Source of the DNA: an uncultured Acidimicrobiaceae bacterium
Lineage (GTDB): Bacteria > Actinomycetota > Acidimicrobiia > Acidimicrobiales > RAAP-2
Assembly: GCA_903894295.1 (NCBI GenBank)
Contig: CAITPI010000052.1
Coordinates: 31,104 to 95,103, forward strand
Reading direction: 5' to 3'
DNA length: 64,000 bases
Shown here: positions 20,297 to 27,990 of the stretch, one piece after another
Numbering within the stretch: the first letter of the stretch is position 1
Layout of the letters: each line of letters begins with the position of its first letter
Notes under the pieces: model-generated
What the model was told of the DNA's origin: nothing
Databases searched by the model: none
Seen by the model: only the letters and a program-made list of their open reading frames with translations
Translations under genes and position numbers: made by a program

Positions 20297-21070
20297 GTGA
20301 GCACCTCCCACAAACAGATTCCGGCCAATGCCCATGAGTGGATCACGTTCGACGATCCCGACGAGGCTCGGACCTGGCGCTTTGACGTCACGTTCCTGGC
20401 CAGCCCCTGGACCTGCATCTTCGGTCAGGGTTGTCAGGGAGTGCTGACCGGCCCGGCCGCCGAGATGGTCCAGGGTTGTTGCTCCTACGGAGCGCACTTC
20501 ACGGGAGCAGAGGATGCCGCCGTGGTGGAGAAGGCGGCCCGCTCGCTGACCCCGGACATCTGGCAGTTCCACAAGAAGGGTCAGAAGGGCGTGGTGAAGA
20601 CCTTGCCGGACGGCGACCTTGGCACCCGGCTCGTTGACGGGGCGTGCATCTTTCTCAACCGGCCCGGGTTTCCCGGCGGACCGGGATGTGCCTTGCACGT
20701 GGCGGCGGAACGCCAGGGCATCAGCCACGTCGCCCTCAAACCGGAAGTCTGTTGGCAGTTGCCACTCCGGCGGGAAGACGAGACGGTTGATGACGGAACG
20801 GTCATTTCGACCATCATGCAGTGGGACCGCAAACACTGGGGCGGCGGCGGTGAGGAGTTCCACTGGTGGTGCACCGAAGCGCCGGAAGCGTTCGTCGGAC
20901 ACGAGCCGGTCTACATCTCCATGAAGAACGAACTCGAGGCCATGGCCGGAACCAAGGTCTACCGGCTCCTCGCCGAGTATCTGGACTCCCGGTCCGAACC
21001 ATCCGCCCGGTGGACGTTCCTTCCCCATCCGACACTTCGGAGGGCCCAAGGGAAGGCCACACGCAACTGA
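20297..21070 (+). CDS. Cys-rich conserved protein of unknown function
   Basis: I do not recognise this 257-residue protein with certainty. Cysteines cluster as Cys40, Cys46, Cys61-Cys62 (SPWTCIFGQGC then QGCCSYGAHF) with three more in the middle (GACIF, GPGCAL, PEVCW). This could bind a metal or an Fe-S cluster and recalls YkgJ/DUF3109-like cysteine clusters, a tentative comparison. The C-terminal half is rich in Trp and acidic residues. There is no signal peptide or membrane segment. The GTG start is chosen because the frame upstream of it runs into nfuA. The divergent pairing with nfuA hints at a link to Fe-S metabolism. Confidence 0.7.
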   Translation: MSTSHKQIPANAHEWITFDDPDEARTWRFDVTFLASPWTCIFGQGCQGVLTGPAAEMVQGCCSYGAHFTGAEDAAVVEKAARSLTPDIWQFHKKGQKGVVKTLPDGDLGTRLVDGACIFLNRPGFPGGPGCALHVAAERQGISHVALKPEVCWQLPLRREDETVDDGTVISTIMQWDRKHWGGGGEEFHWWCTEAPEAFVGHEPVYISMKNELEAMAGTKVYRLLAEYLDSRSEPSARWTFLPHPTLRRAQGKATRN

Positions 21071-21100
21071 AAACGGCGCCGTCAGATCGACGGTCGACAG

Positions 21101-21310
21101 CTACTCGTTCAGCGGGTCGTCCTCGTCGTAGGCCGGAGTCTTCGGTGTCGTACCCAGGATCTCGTCGTACTCATCCTCGGTGGCGAGGCACCAGGAAGCG
21201 TGGGAATCTTCCGGTTCGGCACCACATTCCGGGCAGTTCCGGCTTTCCGTGGCGACCGACCGCTTCAAGCTCCGCGCTTCTTCGAAGCGGCGATGGCGTC
21301 CCTTCTTCAC
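21101..21310 (-). CDS. Small zinc-ribbon-like protein (69 residues)
   Basis: A short, basic-then-acidic protein. The start is GTG at 21310 with GGAG six bases upstream (21317-21320). The N-terminus is Lys/Arg rich (KKGRHRRFEEARSLKR). The middle holds CPECGAEPEDSHASWC, which could be a three-Cys plus His zinc site, and the C-terminus is strongly acidic. The frame stays open to 21538 but loses any protein-like composition. Function unknown. It ends convergently 30 bases from the Cys-rich gene and is divergent from the next small gene. Confidence 0.6.
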   Translation of the reverse strand: MKKGRHRRFEEARSLKRSVATESRNCPECGAEPEDSHASWCLATEDEYDEILGTTPKTPAYDEDDPLNE

Positions 21311-21444
21311 GGATTGCTCCTTGCCCGACCCGGGGCGGTCCCGTTCTGCCTCAACAGAATCCAGGCCGCCGTTCGCGAATTTTTCACATTCTACCCACCG
21401 GGTGAAGCCTGCGGACACATACCCCCCTTGCGTCCCGACGCCGC

Positions 21445-21450
21445 TACGCT
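21445..21450 (+). promoter_or_regulatory. Probable -10 element for leaderless small-protein mRNA
   Basis: TACGCT, then six bases and the GTG at 21457. No Shine-Dalgarno sequence precedes that GTG. Confidence 0.4.
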
Positions 21451-21456
21451 CGGTCT

Positions 21457-21678
21457 GTGACCGACGAACTTGACCCCAGGGCCATGGTGGAACGATTCCG
21501 GGTCCGAGCCGAAGCGGTTCGGAACCGGGGGATTCCACCCATCGAAGGACCGGATCGGGAGCGGTTCAAGCGCCAGGCCCAGGAAGACTTCATGGACTAC
21601 GCGATGTTGGCCGATGCCACCGCCACCATCGAGGACGGGGTCCTGACCTTCCGGATCGACCTGCGCCCGAAGGCCTGA
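21457..21678 (+). CDS. Small conserved protein of unknown function (73 residues)
   Basis: A 73-residue soluble protein with a charged amphipathic helix (AMVERFRVRAEAVRNRG), a Pro-Gly turn, a second helix (ERFKRQAQEDFMDYAML) and a C-terminal beta-rich end (DGVLTFRIDLR). The ordered composition and third-position GC bias support a real gene. I cannot name a family. It is preceded by TACGCT at leaderless spacing. Confidence 0.6.
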   Translation: MTDELDPRAMVERFRVRAEAVRNRGIPPIEGPDRERFKRQAQEDFMDYAMLADATATIEDGVLTFRIDLRPKA

Positions 21679-21793
21679 CCGCCACATTCCTCCCGACGGA
21701 GTTCTCCCGGCCACCGACCGCAGAACGCCGGCGGTCAAGGCGTTCGTGACCCGTCTGCCGTCGCTGCCCTTGCCGGATCGGCGCAGCGTTGGA

Positions 21794-22387
21794 CTACCCG
21801 CCGTAGTTCATCCGGGTATCCCCCATGGAAAGGACGTCAACGTCCTGGCCAAGGCGCCGGTCTTCGACTTCGACCACCTGACCGACCACGAGGGCATGAC
21901 TGGTCGCTTCACTTGCACCTTGACCCGAAGCGGCCAGTGCGGCGAACGCTACTTCCAGGGCATCGGCATCGAGCACCCGGCAGGCCATCCAGGCCACCGC
22001 GGCATCAAGGACCGGGAGTCCTGTCTGCGTCTCGTGCACCTCCACGCCCTGGATCGACTGCAACGCTCCCGTGGACTGACGGGTCACTTCGGTGGCCGGC
22101 TTCACGAACTTGCGCACGAGCGCCCGGTCGTCCCGGGCCAGCAAACTCACCGAAAAACGACCGGAGCCCCGGATCAGTTGACACGTCAGGGAAGTCGTCT
22201 CAACTGACAGCACCACCAGTCGAGGTGCCGTGGCCACCTGCATGACCCAGTTGGCCGTCATCAGGTTCACCCGGTCGCCCTCGCGGCTGCCGACCACCAC
22301 CAGAGGGGTCGGCAGCGCCCAGAGAACCCGGCGGCCGGTCCGGTCCCACTCCTCGTCGTCCGACAACTCAACCGGCAAAGGGATCAC
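21794..22387 (-). CDS. Flavin reductase-like domain protein
   Basis: A 197-residue FMN-binding split-barrel protein. The N-terminal segment TPLVVVGSREGDRVNLMTANW and the RLVVLSVE, GSGRFSVSLLARDD stretches are typical of the flavin reductase-like family. Such proteins reduce FMN with NAD(P)H or bind flavin in other roles, and the partner here is unknown. The GTG start overlaps the 3' end of the upstream lipoprotein gene by 20 bases, making it the last gene of a three-gene unit with DUF3151. Confidence 0.85.
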   Translation of the reverse strand: MIPLPVELSDDEEWDRTGRRVLWALPTPLVVVGSREGDRVNLMTANWVMQVATAPRLVVLSVETTSLTCQLIRGSGRFSVSLLARDDRALVRKFVKPATEVTRQSTGALQSIQGVEVHETQTGLPVLDAAVAWMACRVLDADALEVAFAALAASGQGASEATSHALVVGQVVEVEDRRLGQDVDVLSMGDTRMNYGG

Positions 22388-23012
22388 CGGAGCCTTGGGC
22401 CGGGGAGGTCGTCGACGTCGGCGGAGTCTGCCCGGTGATCGAACGGACCCGGGCCACGGCCACGTCCAGCAGGCCGGGCAAGGCGGCCCTCGCCCGGTCG
22501 GAGCGGGCCAACAGGCTGCGGTTGCCCTTGGCTCCGTTGAAACAGTAGGTGCCAGCCGCCGCCCCGTCCTGGTAGGCCGCGTAGAGCTCGTTGGTCAGTT
22601 GTTGGTCCGGCGTGGTGAGGTTTCCCTCCGCCGTCTGGGAGTCCGTGGTCAGCAGGGCACACGCCGTTCGGATCTGGCTTGGGGGGTCATGGCGCTTGAG
22701 GATGGCCGTGACGTTCAGTGCGTCAACCTTGAGGGTCTGCACGGCCGCTCCCATCTGAGTCTGGCTGACCCAGGCGTTCACCCGGTCGGCCAGCGATCCG
22801 GTCTGCTCGGGCCCGGCACAGGCCGACGCCAGCAGGCCGGCCACCAGGGCGAACCCCACCAGGGTCACGCGCCACCAGGCAGGCCTGGCGCACGACCCCT
22901 TTTGAACCTGGCCCGAGGAGGATTGAACCTGGCCCGAGGAGGACTGAACGTGGCCAGAGGAGGGAATCCGGACGCCTGGAACAGCCCGGGCCCACACGAG
23001 ACGTATCGGCAT
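22368..23012 (-). CDS. Putative lipoprotein with heptad sequence repeats before the signal peptide
   Basis: A 214-residue protein with a hydrophobic segment VTLVGFALVAGLLASAC ending in a lipobox (LASAC, residues 65-69), so it is probably lipid-anchored at the outer face of the membrane. The mature part is helical and ends in a Thr/Ser/Pro-rich tail. The start ATG at 23012 lies four bases after the DUF3151 stop, which supports coupling. It leaves an unusually long N-region that contains three seven-residue repeats (SGQVQSS type). A later GTG would give a shorter, more classical signal but no basic residues. Family not recognised. Confidence 0.65.
   Translation of the reverse strand: MPIRLVWARAVPGVRIPSSGHVQSSSGQVQSSSGQVQKGSCARPAWWRVTLVGFALVAGLLASACAGPEQTGSLADRVNAWVSQTQMGAAVQTLKVDALNVTAILKRHDPPSQIRTACALLTTDSQTAEGNLTTPDQQLTNELYAAYQDGAAAGTYCFNGAKGNRSLLARSDRARAALPGLLDVAVARVRSITGQTPPTSTTSPAQGSGDPFAG
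22902..22964 (-). repeat. Three tandem 21-bp repeats in the lipoprotein gene
   Basis: Units at 22902-22922, 22923-22943 and 22944-22964. The first two are identical and the third has four differences. The length is seven codons, so changes in copy number keep the frame. They encode SGQVQSS-like heptads ahead of the predicted signal peptide. Confidence 0.85.
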
Positions 23013-23016
23013 CAGC

Positions 23017-23487
23017 CTAGGAAGGAAAGCCGGTCCAGTCGGGTCGCCAGGCCGGATCAAGCTGCCGGAGGAACTGGGCACAGCGCTCCTCTTCCTCGTG
23101 TTCGCCAATCGCGCCGGCGGACGACCGGAGACCGTCCAGACACCGCAGAAACCCCCGGTTGGAGGGGTACTCCCACCGGACCAGGCCCGATCCCTTCCAA
23201 CCGGAACGACGCAGCACGTCGAGTCCGCGGTGGTAGCCGACCCGGAAACAGGCATAAGCCTCCACGTCGTCCCGGGCGAGGCCGCCGAGCGCCGCCCAGG
23301 CATCGAGCGATCCGGGATGGGCCCGAACGACATCGGAGACGCCGTGGCGCCGACGCTCGCCCGGCAACTCGAGGGCAGCGGCCAGTTCCCCCCGACACGA
23401 CGCGGACTCTTCGGGGATCACGGTTTCGGGAAGACCGGTGGTCAGGCGAACGGGCGAGACGTCATGATCCGGGGGCGGAGGGCTCAT
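23017..23487 (-). CDS. DUF3151 family protein
   Basis: Actinobacteria-specific soluble protein of unknown function. The 156 residues contain the family core: HPGSLDAWAALGGLA, VEAYACFRVGYHRGLDVLR, NGWKG-like SGWKGSGLVRWEYPSNRGFLR and a C-terminal IGEHEEEERCAQFL. The ATG at 23487 has TACACT six bases upstream. It heads a unit with the lipoprotein and flavin reductase genes. Confidence 0.85.
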   Translation of the reverse strand: MSPPPPDHDVSPVRLTTGLPETVIPEESASCRGELAAALELPGERRRHGVSDVVRAHPGSLDAWAALGGLARDDVEAYACFRVGYHRGLDVLRRSGWKGSGLVRWEYPSNRGFLRCLDGLRSSAGAIGEHEEEERCAQFLRQLDPAWRPDWTGFPS

Positions 23488-23493
23488 CCCGCC

Positions 23494-23499
23494 AGTGTA
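23494..23499 (-). promoter_or_regulatory. Probable -10 element for leaderless DUF3151 mRNA
   Basis: TACACT on the minus strand, six bases before the ATG at 23487, within the 143-base gap after tyrS. No Shine-Dalgarno sequence. Confidence 0.45.
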
Positions 23500-23630
23500 G
23501 GACCCGGGCCAAAGCCGGCCGTTCGCCCATTGCCCCGGCCACCGTCGGCACCGCTTCGATCCCCTGCCTCATCGCCCATGCCGAGTCGTGGGGCGGGAAG
23601 GAGGCAACGCATACGCAACGACCGGGACCG

Positions 23631-24914
23631 TCAGGCGAAACGAACCAGGGCGTGATCCTTCTTGCCCCGCCGCAACACGAGGTAGGCGCCCGCCACCAGA
23701 TCCGCTTCGGACACCTTCCGGTCCACGTCGGTCACCCGCACGTTGTTCAGGTAGGCGCCACCTTGTTCGATGGTTGTCCGGGCCCGGCCCTTGGATGGAA
23801 CCAGACCGGACTCGGCCAGGAGGTCCAGCAGCGCCAGCGAACCGTCACCGAGCCGCAACCGGGGCACCGTCACCGACGGCGCTTCGGCAAATACGTCCAA
23901 CAGGAGCGCTTCGTCCAGGCCCGCCACTTCCTCCCCGAACAGGGCCCGGCCCGCCTGTTCGGCCCGCTCGGTTTCGGCGGCACCGTGCACGAGGGTGCAC
24001 ACTCCCCGGGCCAGCTCCCGTTGGGCCCGACGCTCCTGGGGGGCATCGGCCGTGGCTGCGTCGAGTTCGAGCAACTCTTCGTGGGACAGGAACGAGAAGT
24101 AGCGCAGGTAGGTGCCGACCATCTCGTCTTCGCTGCGGAACAGGAACTGATAGAGCTGGTACGGACTGGTCCGCCGGGCATCGAGCCAGATCGTCCCCGA
24201 TTCGGTCTTGCCGAACTTGGTGCCGTCAGCCTTCAGGACCAGCGGTGTGGTCAGTCCATAGACCTGGGCCTGACGCTTCCGGCGGATCAGGTCGATCCCC
24301 ACCGTGATGTTGCCCCACTGGTCGCTGGCCCCCATCTGGAGCTGACAGTCGAAGTGGTCGAACAGATGGAGGTAGTCGTAGGCCTGGAGCAGCATGTAGC
24401 TGAACTCGGTGTAGGAAATGCTCTGGTCCGGCCGCTCGAAGCGGGACTTGACCGAGTCCTTGGCCACCATCTGCTTGATGCTGAAGTGCTTGCCCACGTC
24501 GCGCAGGAAGTCGACCATCGGGAGGGACCGCAGCCAGTCCCCGTTGTTCACGAGCAACGCCTGGTTGGCGCCGGGGGCCTCGAAATCGAGAAACTGCTGC
24601 ATCTGGCTGCGGATGCCGGCCAGATTCGCCTCGAGCTGCTCTTCGGTGAGAAGCGATCGCTCCTCGGATTTGCCCCCCGGATCCCCGATGAAACCGGTTC
24701 CGCCTCCCGCCAGAGCGATCGGGCGGTGTCCGGCGAGTTGGAGTCTGCGCAGGTTGCACAACTGCAACAGACTGCCCACGTGGAGACTGTCGGCCGTCGG
24801 ATCGAACCCGATGTAGGCGGTCATGGTGTCGCCATCGAGGCGGGCTTCGAGGGCGGGGTCGGTCATCTGGTTGATCAGCCCCCGGAACCGGAGGTCGGCG
24901 GCAAGTTCGGCCAT
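23631..24914 (-). CDS. tyrS: Tyrosyl-tRNA synthetase
   Basis: Class I aminoacyl-tRNA synthetase of 427 residues. The HIGH-type motif is HVGS at 45-48 and the KMSKS-type motif is KFGKT at 233-237. The tyrosine pocket is represented by GFDPTADSLH and by QMGASDQWGNI near 195. The C-terminal 65 residues form the S4 RNA-binding domain (GRARTTIEQGGAYLNN). ATG at 24914 is chosen because GFDPT then falls at the usual distance. The frame upstream is antisense to the next gene. AGGGAG abuts the start. Confidence 0.96.
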   Translation of the reverse strand: MAELAADLRFRGLINQMTDPALEARLDGDTMTAYIGFDPTADSLHVGSLLQLCNLRRLQLAGHRPIALAGGGTGFIGDPGGKSEERSLLTEEQLEANLAGIRSQMQQFLDFEAPGANQALLVNNGDWLRSLPMVDFLRDVGKHFSIKQMVAKDSVKSRFERPDQSISYTEFSYMLLQAYDYLHLFDHFDCQLQMGASDQWGNITVGIDLIRRKRQAQVYGLTTPLVLKADGTKFGKTESGTIWLDARRTSPYQLYQFLFRSEDEMVGTYLRYFSFLSHEELLELDAATADAPQERRAQRELARGVCTLVHGAAETERAEQAGRALFGEEVAGLDEALLLDVFAEAPSVTVPRLRLGDGSLALLDLLAESGLVPSKGRARTTIEQGGAYLNNVRVTDVDRKVSEADLVAGAYLVLRRGKKDHALVRFA

Positions 24915-24999
24915 CTCCCTAGCCTGCCACGCGGACAGAGCGCCACCTGACGCTACGATGCGGCCGGGGGGCAATGGGGCAGTTGACCGAGGAGGAATC

Positions 25000-26349
25000 G
25001 TGTTGAATCCGTACCTGCAGGGCAACTTCGCCCCCGTGTGGGAAGAGCGCACCGAGACGCACGATCTGGAAGTTACCGGCGCCATCCCGCCGGAACTCGA
25101 CGGCCGACTGTTGCGCAACGGACCCAACCCGCCAAAACTTCCCATGAACGACGAGGACTACCACTGGTTCTCCGGGGCCGGCATGATCCACGCCATCACC
25201 CTGAAGGCCGGACGGGCCACCGGGTACCGGAACCGTTGGGTCCGGACCCGGGCCCTGGCCGCCTTGCTGGACACGCCGGTCCCCAAGGGTCCGAACGAGC
25301 CCATCCACGGTCCGGCGAACACCCACGTCATCCACCACAACGGCCACACCATGGCCCTCGTCGAGTCGGGCCTCCCCCATGTGCTCTCACCGGAACTCGA
25401 CCGGGCCCGGACGTTCGACTTCGACGGCGGACTCGGCTCCCCCATGACGGCCCATCCCAAGGTCGATCCCGCCACCGGAGAGCTGGTCTTCTTCGGCTAC
25501 GACACCCTCGGACCACCGTTCCTCCGCTACCACGTGGTCGAGGCGTCGGGAGCACTGGTCCACAGCGAGCCGGTCACCCTGCCCCGGGCCGTCATGATGC
25601 ACGACTTCGCCGTGACCGTCAGCCGGGTCGTCTTCATGGACCTGCCCGTGATCTTCGACCTCAACCTGGCCCTTCAGGGTCGGCCCCTGCCCTTCCACTG
25701 GGATGCCGAAGGAGGGGCCCGCCTCGGGGTCATGCCCCGTCGGGGTCGGGACGCAGAGGTCGTCTGGATCGACATGGATCCGAACTACGTCTTTCATGTG
25801 ATGAACGCCTTCGACGACGGTCACCAGATCGTCATGGACGTCCTCCGCTACGACCGCGCCTTTGACACCGCCCCCGGGGAAGCCATCGCCACCGGGCTGC
25901 CCGCCCTTACCCGGTGGCGGGTCGACCCGGTGGCCCGTCGGGTCCTCGAAGCTCCCCTGGACGACACCCCGGTCGAGTTCCCCCGCATCGCCGACACCCA
26001 CGCCGGTCGGCCCTACCGCTACGGATACGCCACCATTCTGGGTCAGAACCCCGAGGAGCCGTCGTTTCCGGGTCTCGTCCAGTACGACCTCGAACGGGAC
26101 CGTTCGGTCCGGTTCGATCCCGGCGAACACCGCAGCGTGTCCGAACCCGTCTTCGTCCCGAGCGCCGAAGGTCGCAACGAGGACGAGGGGTGGGTGCTCG
26201 CCGTGGTGTACGACGCCACCACCCATCTGAGTGACCTTGTCATCCTGGATGCCACCTCCTTTGCCGGTCCACCGGTCGCCACGGTGCACCTGGGTGCCCG
26301 GATTCCCTTCGGATTCCACGGTTCCTGGGTCCCCCGCGGGACACGGTAA
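25000..26349 (+). CDS. Carotenoid oxygenase (RPE65/lignostilbene dioxygenase family)
   Basis: Non-heme iron enzyme that cleaves a double bond in a carotenoid, apocarotenoid or stilbene. The 449-residue length and the seven-bladed propeller motifs fit, and the four iron-ligand histidines are His152 (TAHPKVD), His201 (MMHDFA), His266 (FHVMNAFD) and His440 (GFHGSW). The start is GTG at 25000, four bases after GAGGAGG. A TTG at 25003 is equally possible. No carotenoid synthesis genes are nearby, so the substrate is open. Confidence 0.92.
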   Translation: MLNPYLQGNFAPVWEERTETHDLEVTGAIPPELDGRLLRNGPNPPKLPMNDEDYHWFSGAGMIHAITLKAGRATGYRNRWVRTRALAALLDTPVPKGPNEPIHGPANTHVIHHNGHTMALVESGLPHVLSPELDRARTFDFDGGLGSPMTAHPKVDPATGELVFFGYDTLGPPFLRYHVVEASGALVHSEPVTLPRAVMMHDFAVTVSRVVFMDLPVIFDLNLALQGRPLPFHWDAEGGARLGVMPRRGRDAEVVWIDMDPNYVFHVMNAFDDGHQIVMDVLRYDRAFDTAPGEAIATGLPALTRWRVDPVARRVLEAPLDDTPVEFPRIADTHAGRPYRYGYATILGQNPEEPSFPGLVQYDLERDRSVRFDPGEHRSVSEPVFVPSAEGRNEDEGWVLAVVYDATTHLSDLVILDATSFAGPPVATVHLGARIPFGFHGSWVPRGTR

Positions 26350-26563
26350 CCACCGAACTTCGACCGCCCGGAGGCCCGGAGCCATCGGAGCCAGGAACCG
26401 CTCCTTCCGGGCAGGTCCGACCAGCCGCTGACACTTCACACCAGCCAGGAACCAACTTCCCCAACGGCGTCGATGACCGGATTTGCCCCTACGACCGTGG
26501 GAGCATGGAGATTGCCCGCAAGGACAACCTGGACGATGGCCACGAAGGAAGAACGCCACCCAC

Positions 26564-27949
26564 GTGCCCCGCTACGAAGACTCTCCTGCCCCTGGACGAT
26601 CCGGACGCCGAGATGGCCGGCCTTCGGCCTCTTCGGAGTTCTCGGGCCCGATTCTCTCGGGCCGGATCGAGATCCCGTCCCGGAGCGAACGTCGTCGGGC
26701 CCGCCGCGGCAAGGGACCCGGCCGTCGGCGCCGCAAAGGGTCCGAACGACTGCTGCGCACGATGATCGCGCTGTTGCTCGTGTTGCTCGTTGGCGTCGGA
26801 GGTTCCTATCTCTACCTGCAGTACCGGTGGGGCGAGATCAGTTCTGCCGCCTGCGCTTCCTGTGTCGCACCGGCCAGTGGCAGCCCCTACAACGTCCTGC
26901 TGATCGGATCCGATTCGCGGGCCGGCGAGCCGGCCCGCGATGTGGCTGCTTTCGGCAGTCCCCAGGCCACGACAGGACAGCGCAGCGACACCCTGAAGAT
27001 CGTCCACGTCGATCCAGCCACCGGGACAGCCTCGACCTTGTCCATTCCGCGGGACACCTATGTGACCCTGTCCGGCCAGCCCGCCTCCAGCCAACTGGCG
27101 TCGGCCAACAAGATCAACGCGGCGTTCGGAGCCGGGCCCGAAGCCACCGTGGAGACCATCGAGCGGACCTTCGGCATCCCGATCAGCCACTACATCGTGG
27201 TCAACTTCTTCGGACTCCAGGATGCGGTCAACGCCCTCGGCGGCATCTCCATGGACTTTCCGTACCCGGCCCGCGACCGGGACTGTTCGACCGGGGTCTG
27301 TTACGACAACTCCGGGCTCGACATTTCCAACGCCGGATGCCAGGTCCTGGACGGCGCCCAGGCCCTCTCCTTGTCACGGTCCCGCTACTACCAGTACTTC
27401 GCTGACGGCTACTGGCACAGTGATCCGACCTCGGACATCGGCCGCATCGAGCGTCAGAACCTGGTCATCAGCGCCGTCCTGGACCGGGCCAAGGCCACCT
27501 ACAACCCCCTGAAGCTCAACGGACTTCTCGGGTCGGTCGTCCATGACTTCTCGAAGGACAACGGCCTCACCCCGCAAGGACTCCTCTCGCTGGCCCTTCG
27601 CTACCACGCCCTCTCCGGTTCCCGCCTGGCGGCCTACATCCTGCCCACGTCACCGGCCCAGTCCCCCGTGGCCGGCGACGTCGAGGTGGTGGACACCCAG
27701 GCGGCCCAGACCTTGATCACCCAGTTCCTCGGAACCACCCCGGATCCGGCCAGCACGCCTCCCCTGGACGGAGGAGGAAACCCGATGCCCTGGCCGGCCC
27801 CGGTCCCGACACCGGTTGCCGCCGCGTCGGGTTCCAGCGGATCGTCTCCTTCTTCCGGTGGTGGCGGGACAACGACGGCTACTCCGGCGGGAAGCTCGGG
27901 AGCCGCCCCGGTGTCGTCAATCCCTTCCTACGACCCACACTCCTGCTGA
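26564..27949 (+). CDS. LytR-CpsA-Psr (LCP) family cell-wall ligase
   Basis: Membrane-anchored enzyme that attaches polymers to peptidoglycan. From GTG at 26564 the protein has 461 residues: a basic cytoplasmic region (RRARRGKGPGRRRRKG), one membrane helix (MIALLLVLLVGVGGSYLYL), then the LCP domain with the pyrophosphate-binding residues in SDTLKIVHVD, STLSIPRDTYV, NKINAAFGAGP and GRIERQNLVI, and a Ser/Gly/Thr/Pro-rich tail. The open frame reaches a TTG at 26483, but the sequence there is not protein-like. In Actinobacteria such enzymes attach arabinogalactan or other glycopolymers. Confidence 0.88.
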   Translation: MPRYEDSPAPGRSGRRDGRPSASSEFSGPILSGRIEIPSRSERRRARRGKGPGRRRRKGSERLLRTMIALLLVLLVGVGGSYLYLQYRWGEISSAACASCVAPASGSPYNVLLIGSDSRAGEPARDVAAFGSPQATTGQRSDTLKIVHVDPATGTASTLSIPRDTYVTLSGQPASSQLASANKINAAFGAGPEATVETIERTFGIPISHYIVVNFFGLQDAVNALGGISMDFPYPARDRDCSTGVCYDNSGLDISNAGCQVLDGAQALSLSRSRYYQYFADGYWHSDPTSDIGRIERQNLVISAVLDRAKATYNPLKLNGLLGSVVHDFSKDNGLTPQGLLSLALRYHALSGSRLAAYILPTSPAQSPVAGDVEVVDTQAAQTLITQFLGTTPDPASTPPLDGGGNPMPWPAPVPTPVAAASGSSGSSPSSGGGGTTTATPAGSSGAAPVSSIPSYDPHSC

Positions 27950-27990
27950 ACCGGTCCGGCCGGCGGGCGGTCACGAGGGACGGTTGCCCG

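Noticed and set aside
19628..21049. 473-residue version of NfuA
   Set aside because: The first 257 codons are antisense to the Cys-rich gene at 20297 and show no family similarity. The ATG at 20278 with a leaderless -10 is the better start.
22230..24950. A 906-codon open frame on the plus strand
   Set aside because: It runs antisense through flavin reductase, lipoprotein, DUF3151 and tyrS, all of which have clear motifs. It has no motif of its own.
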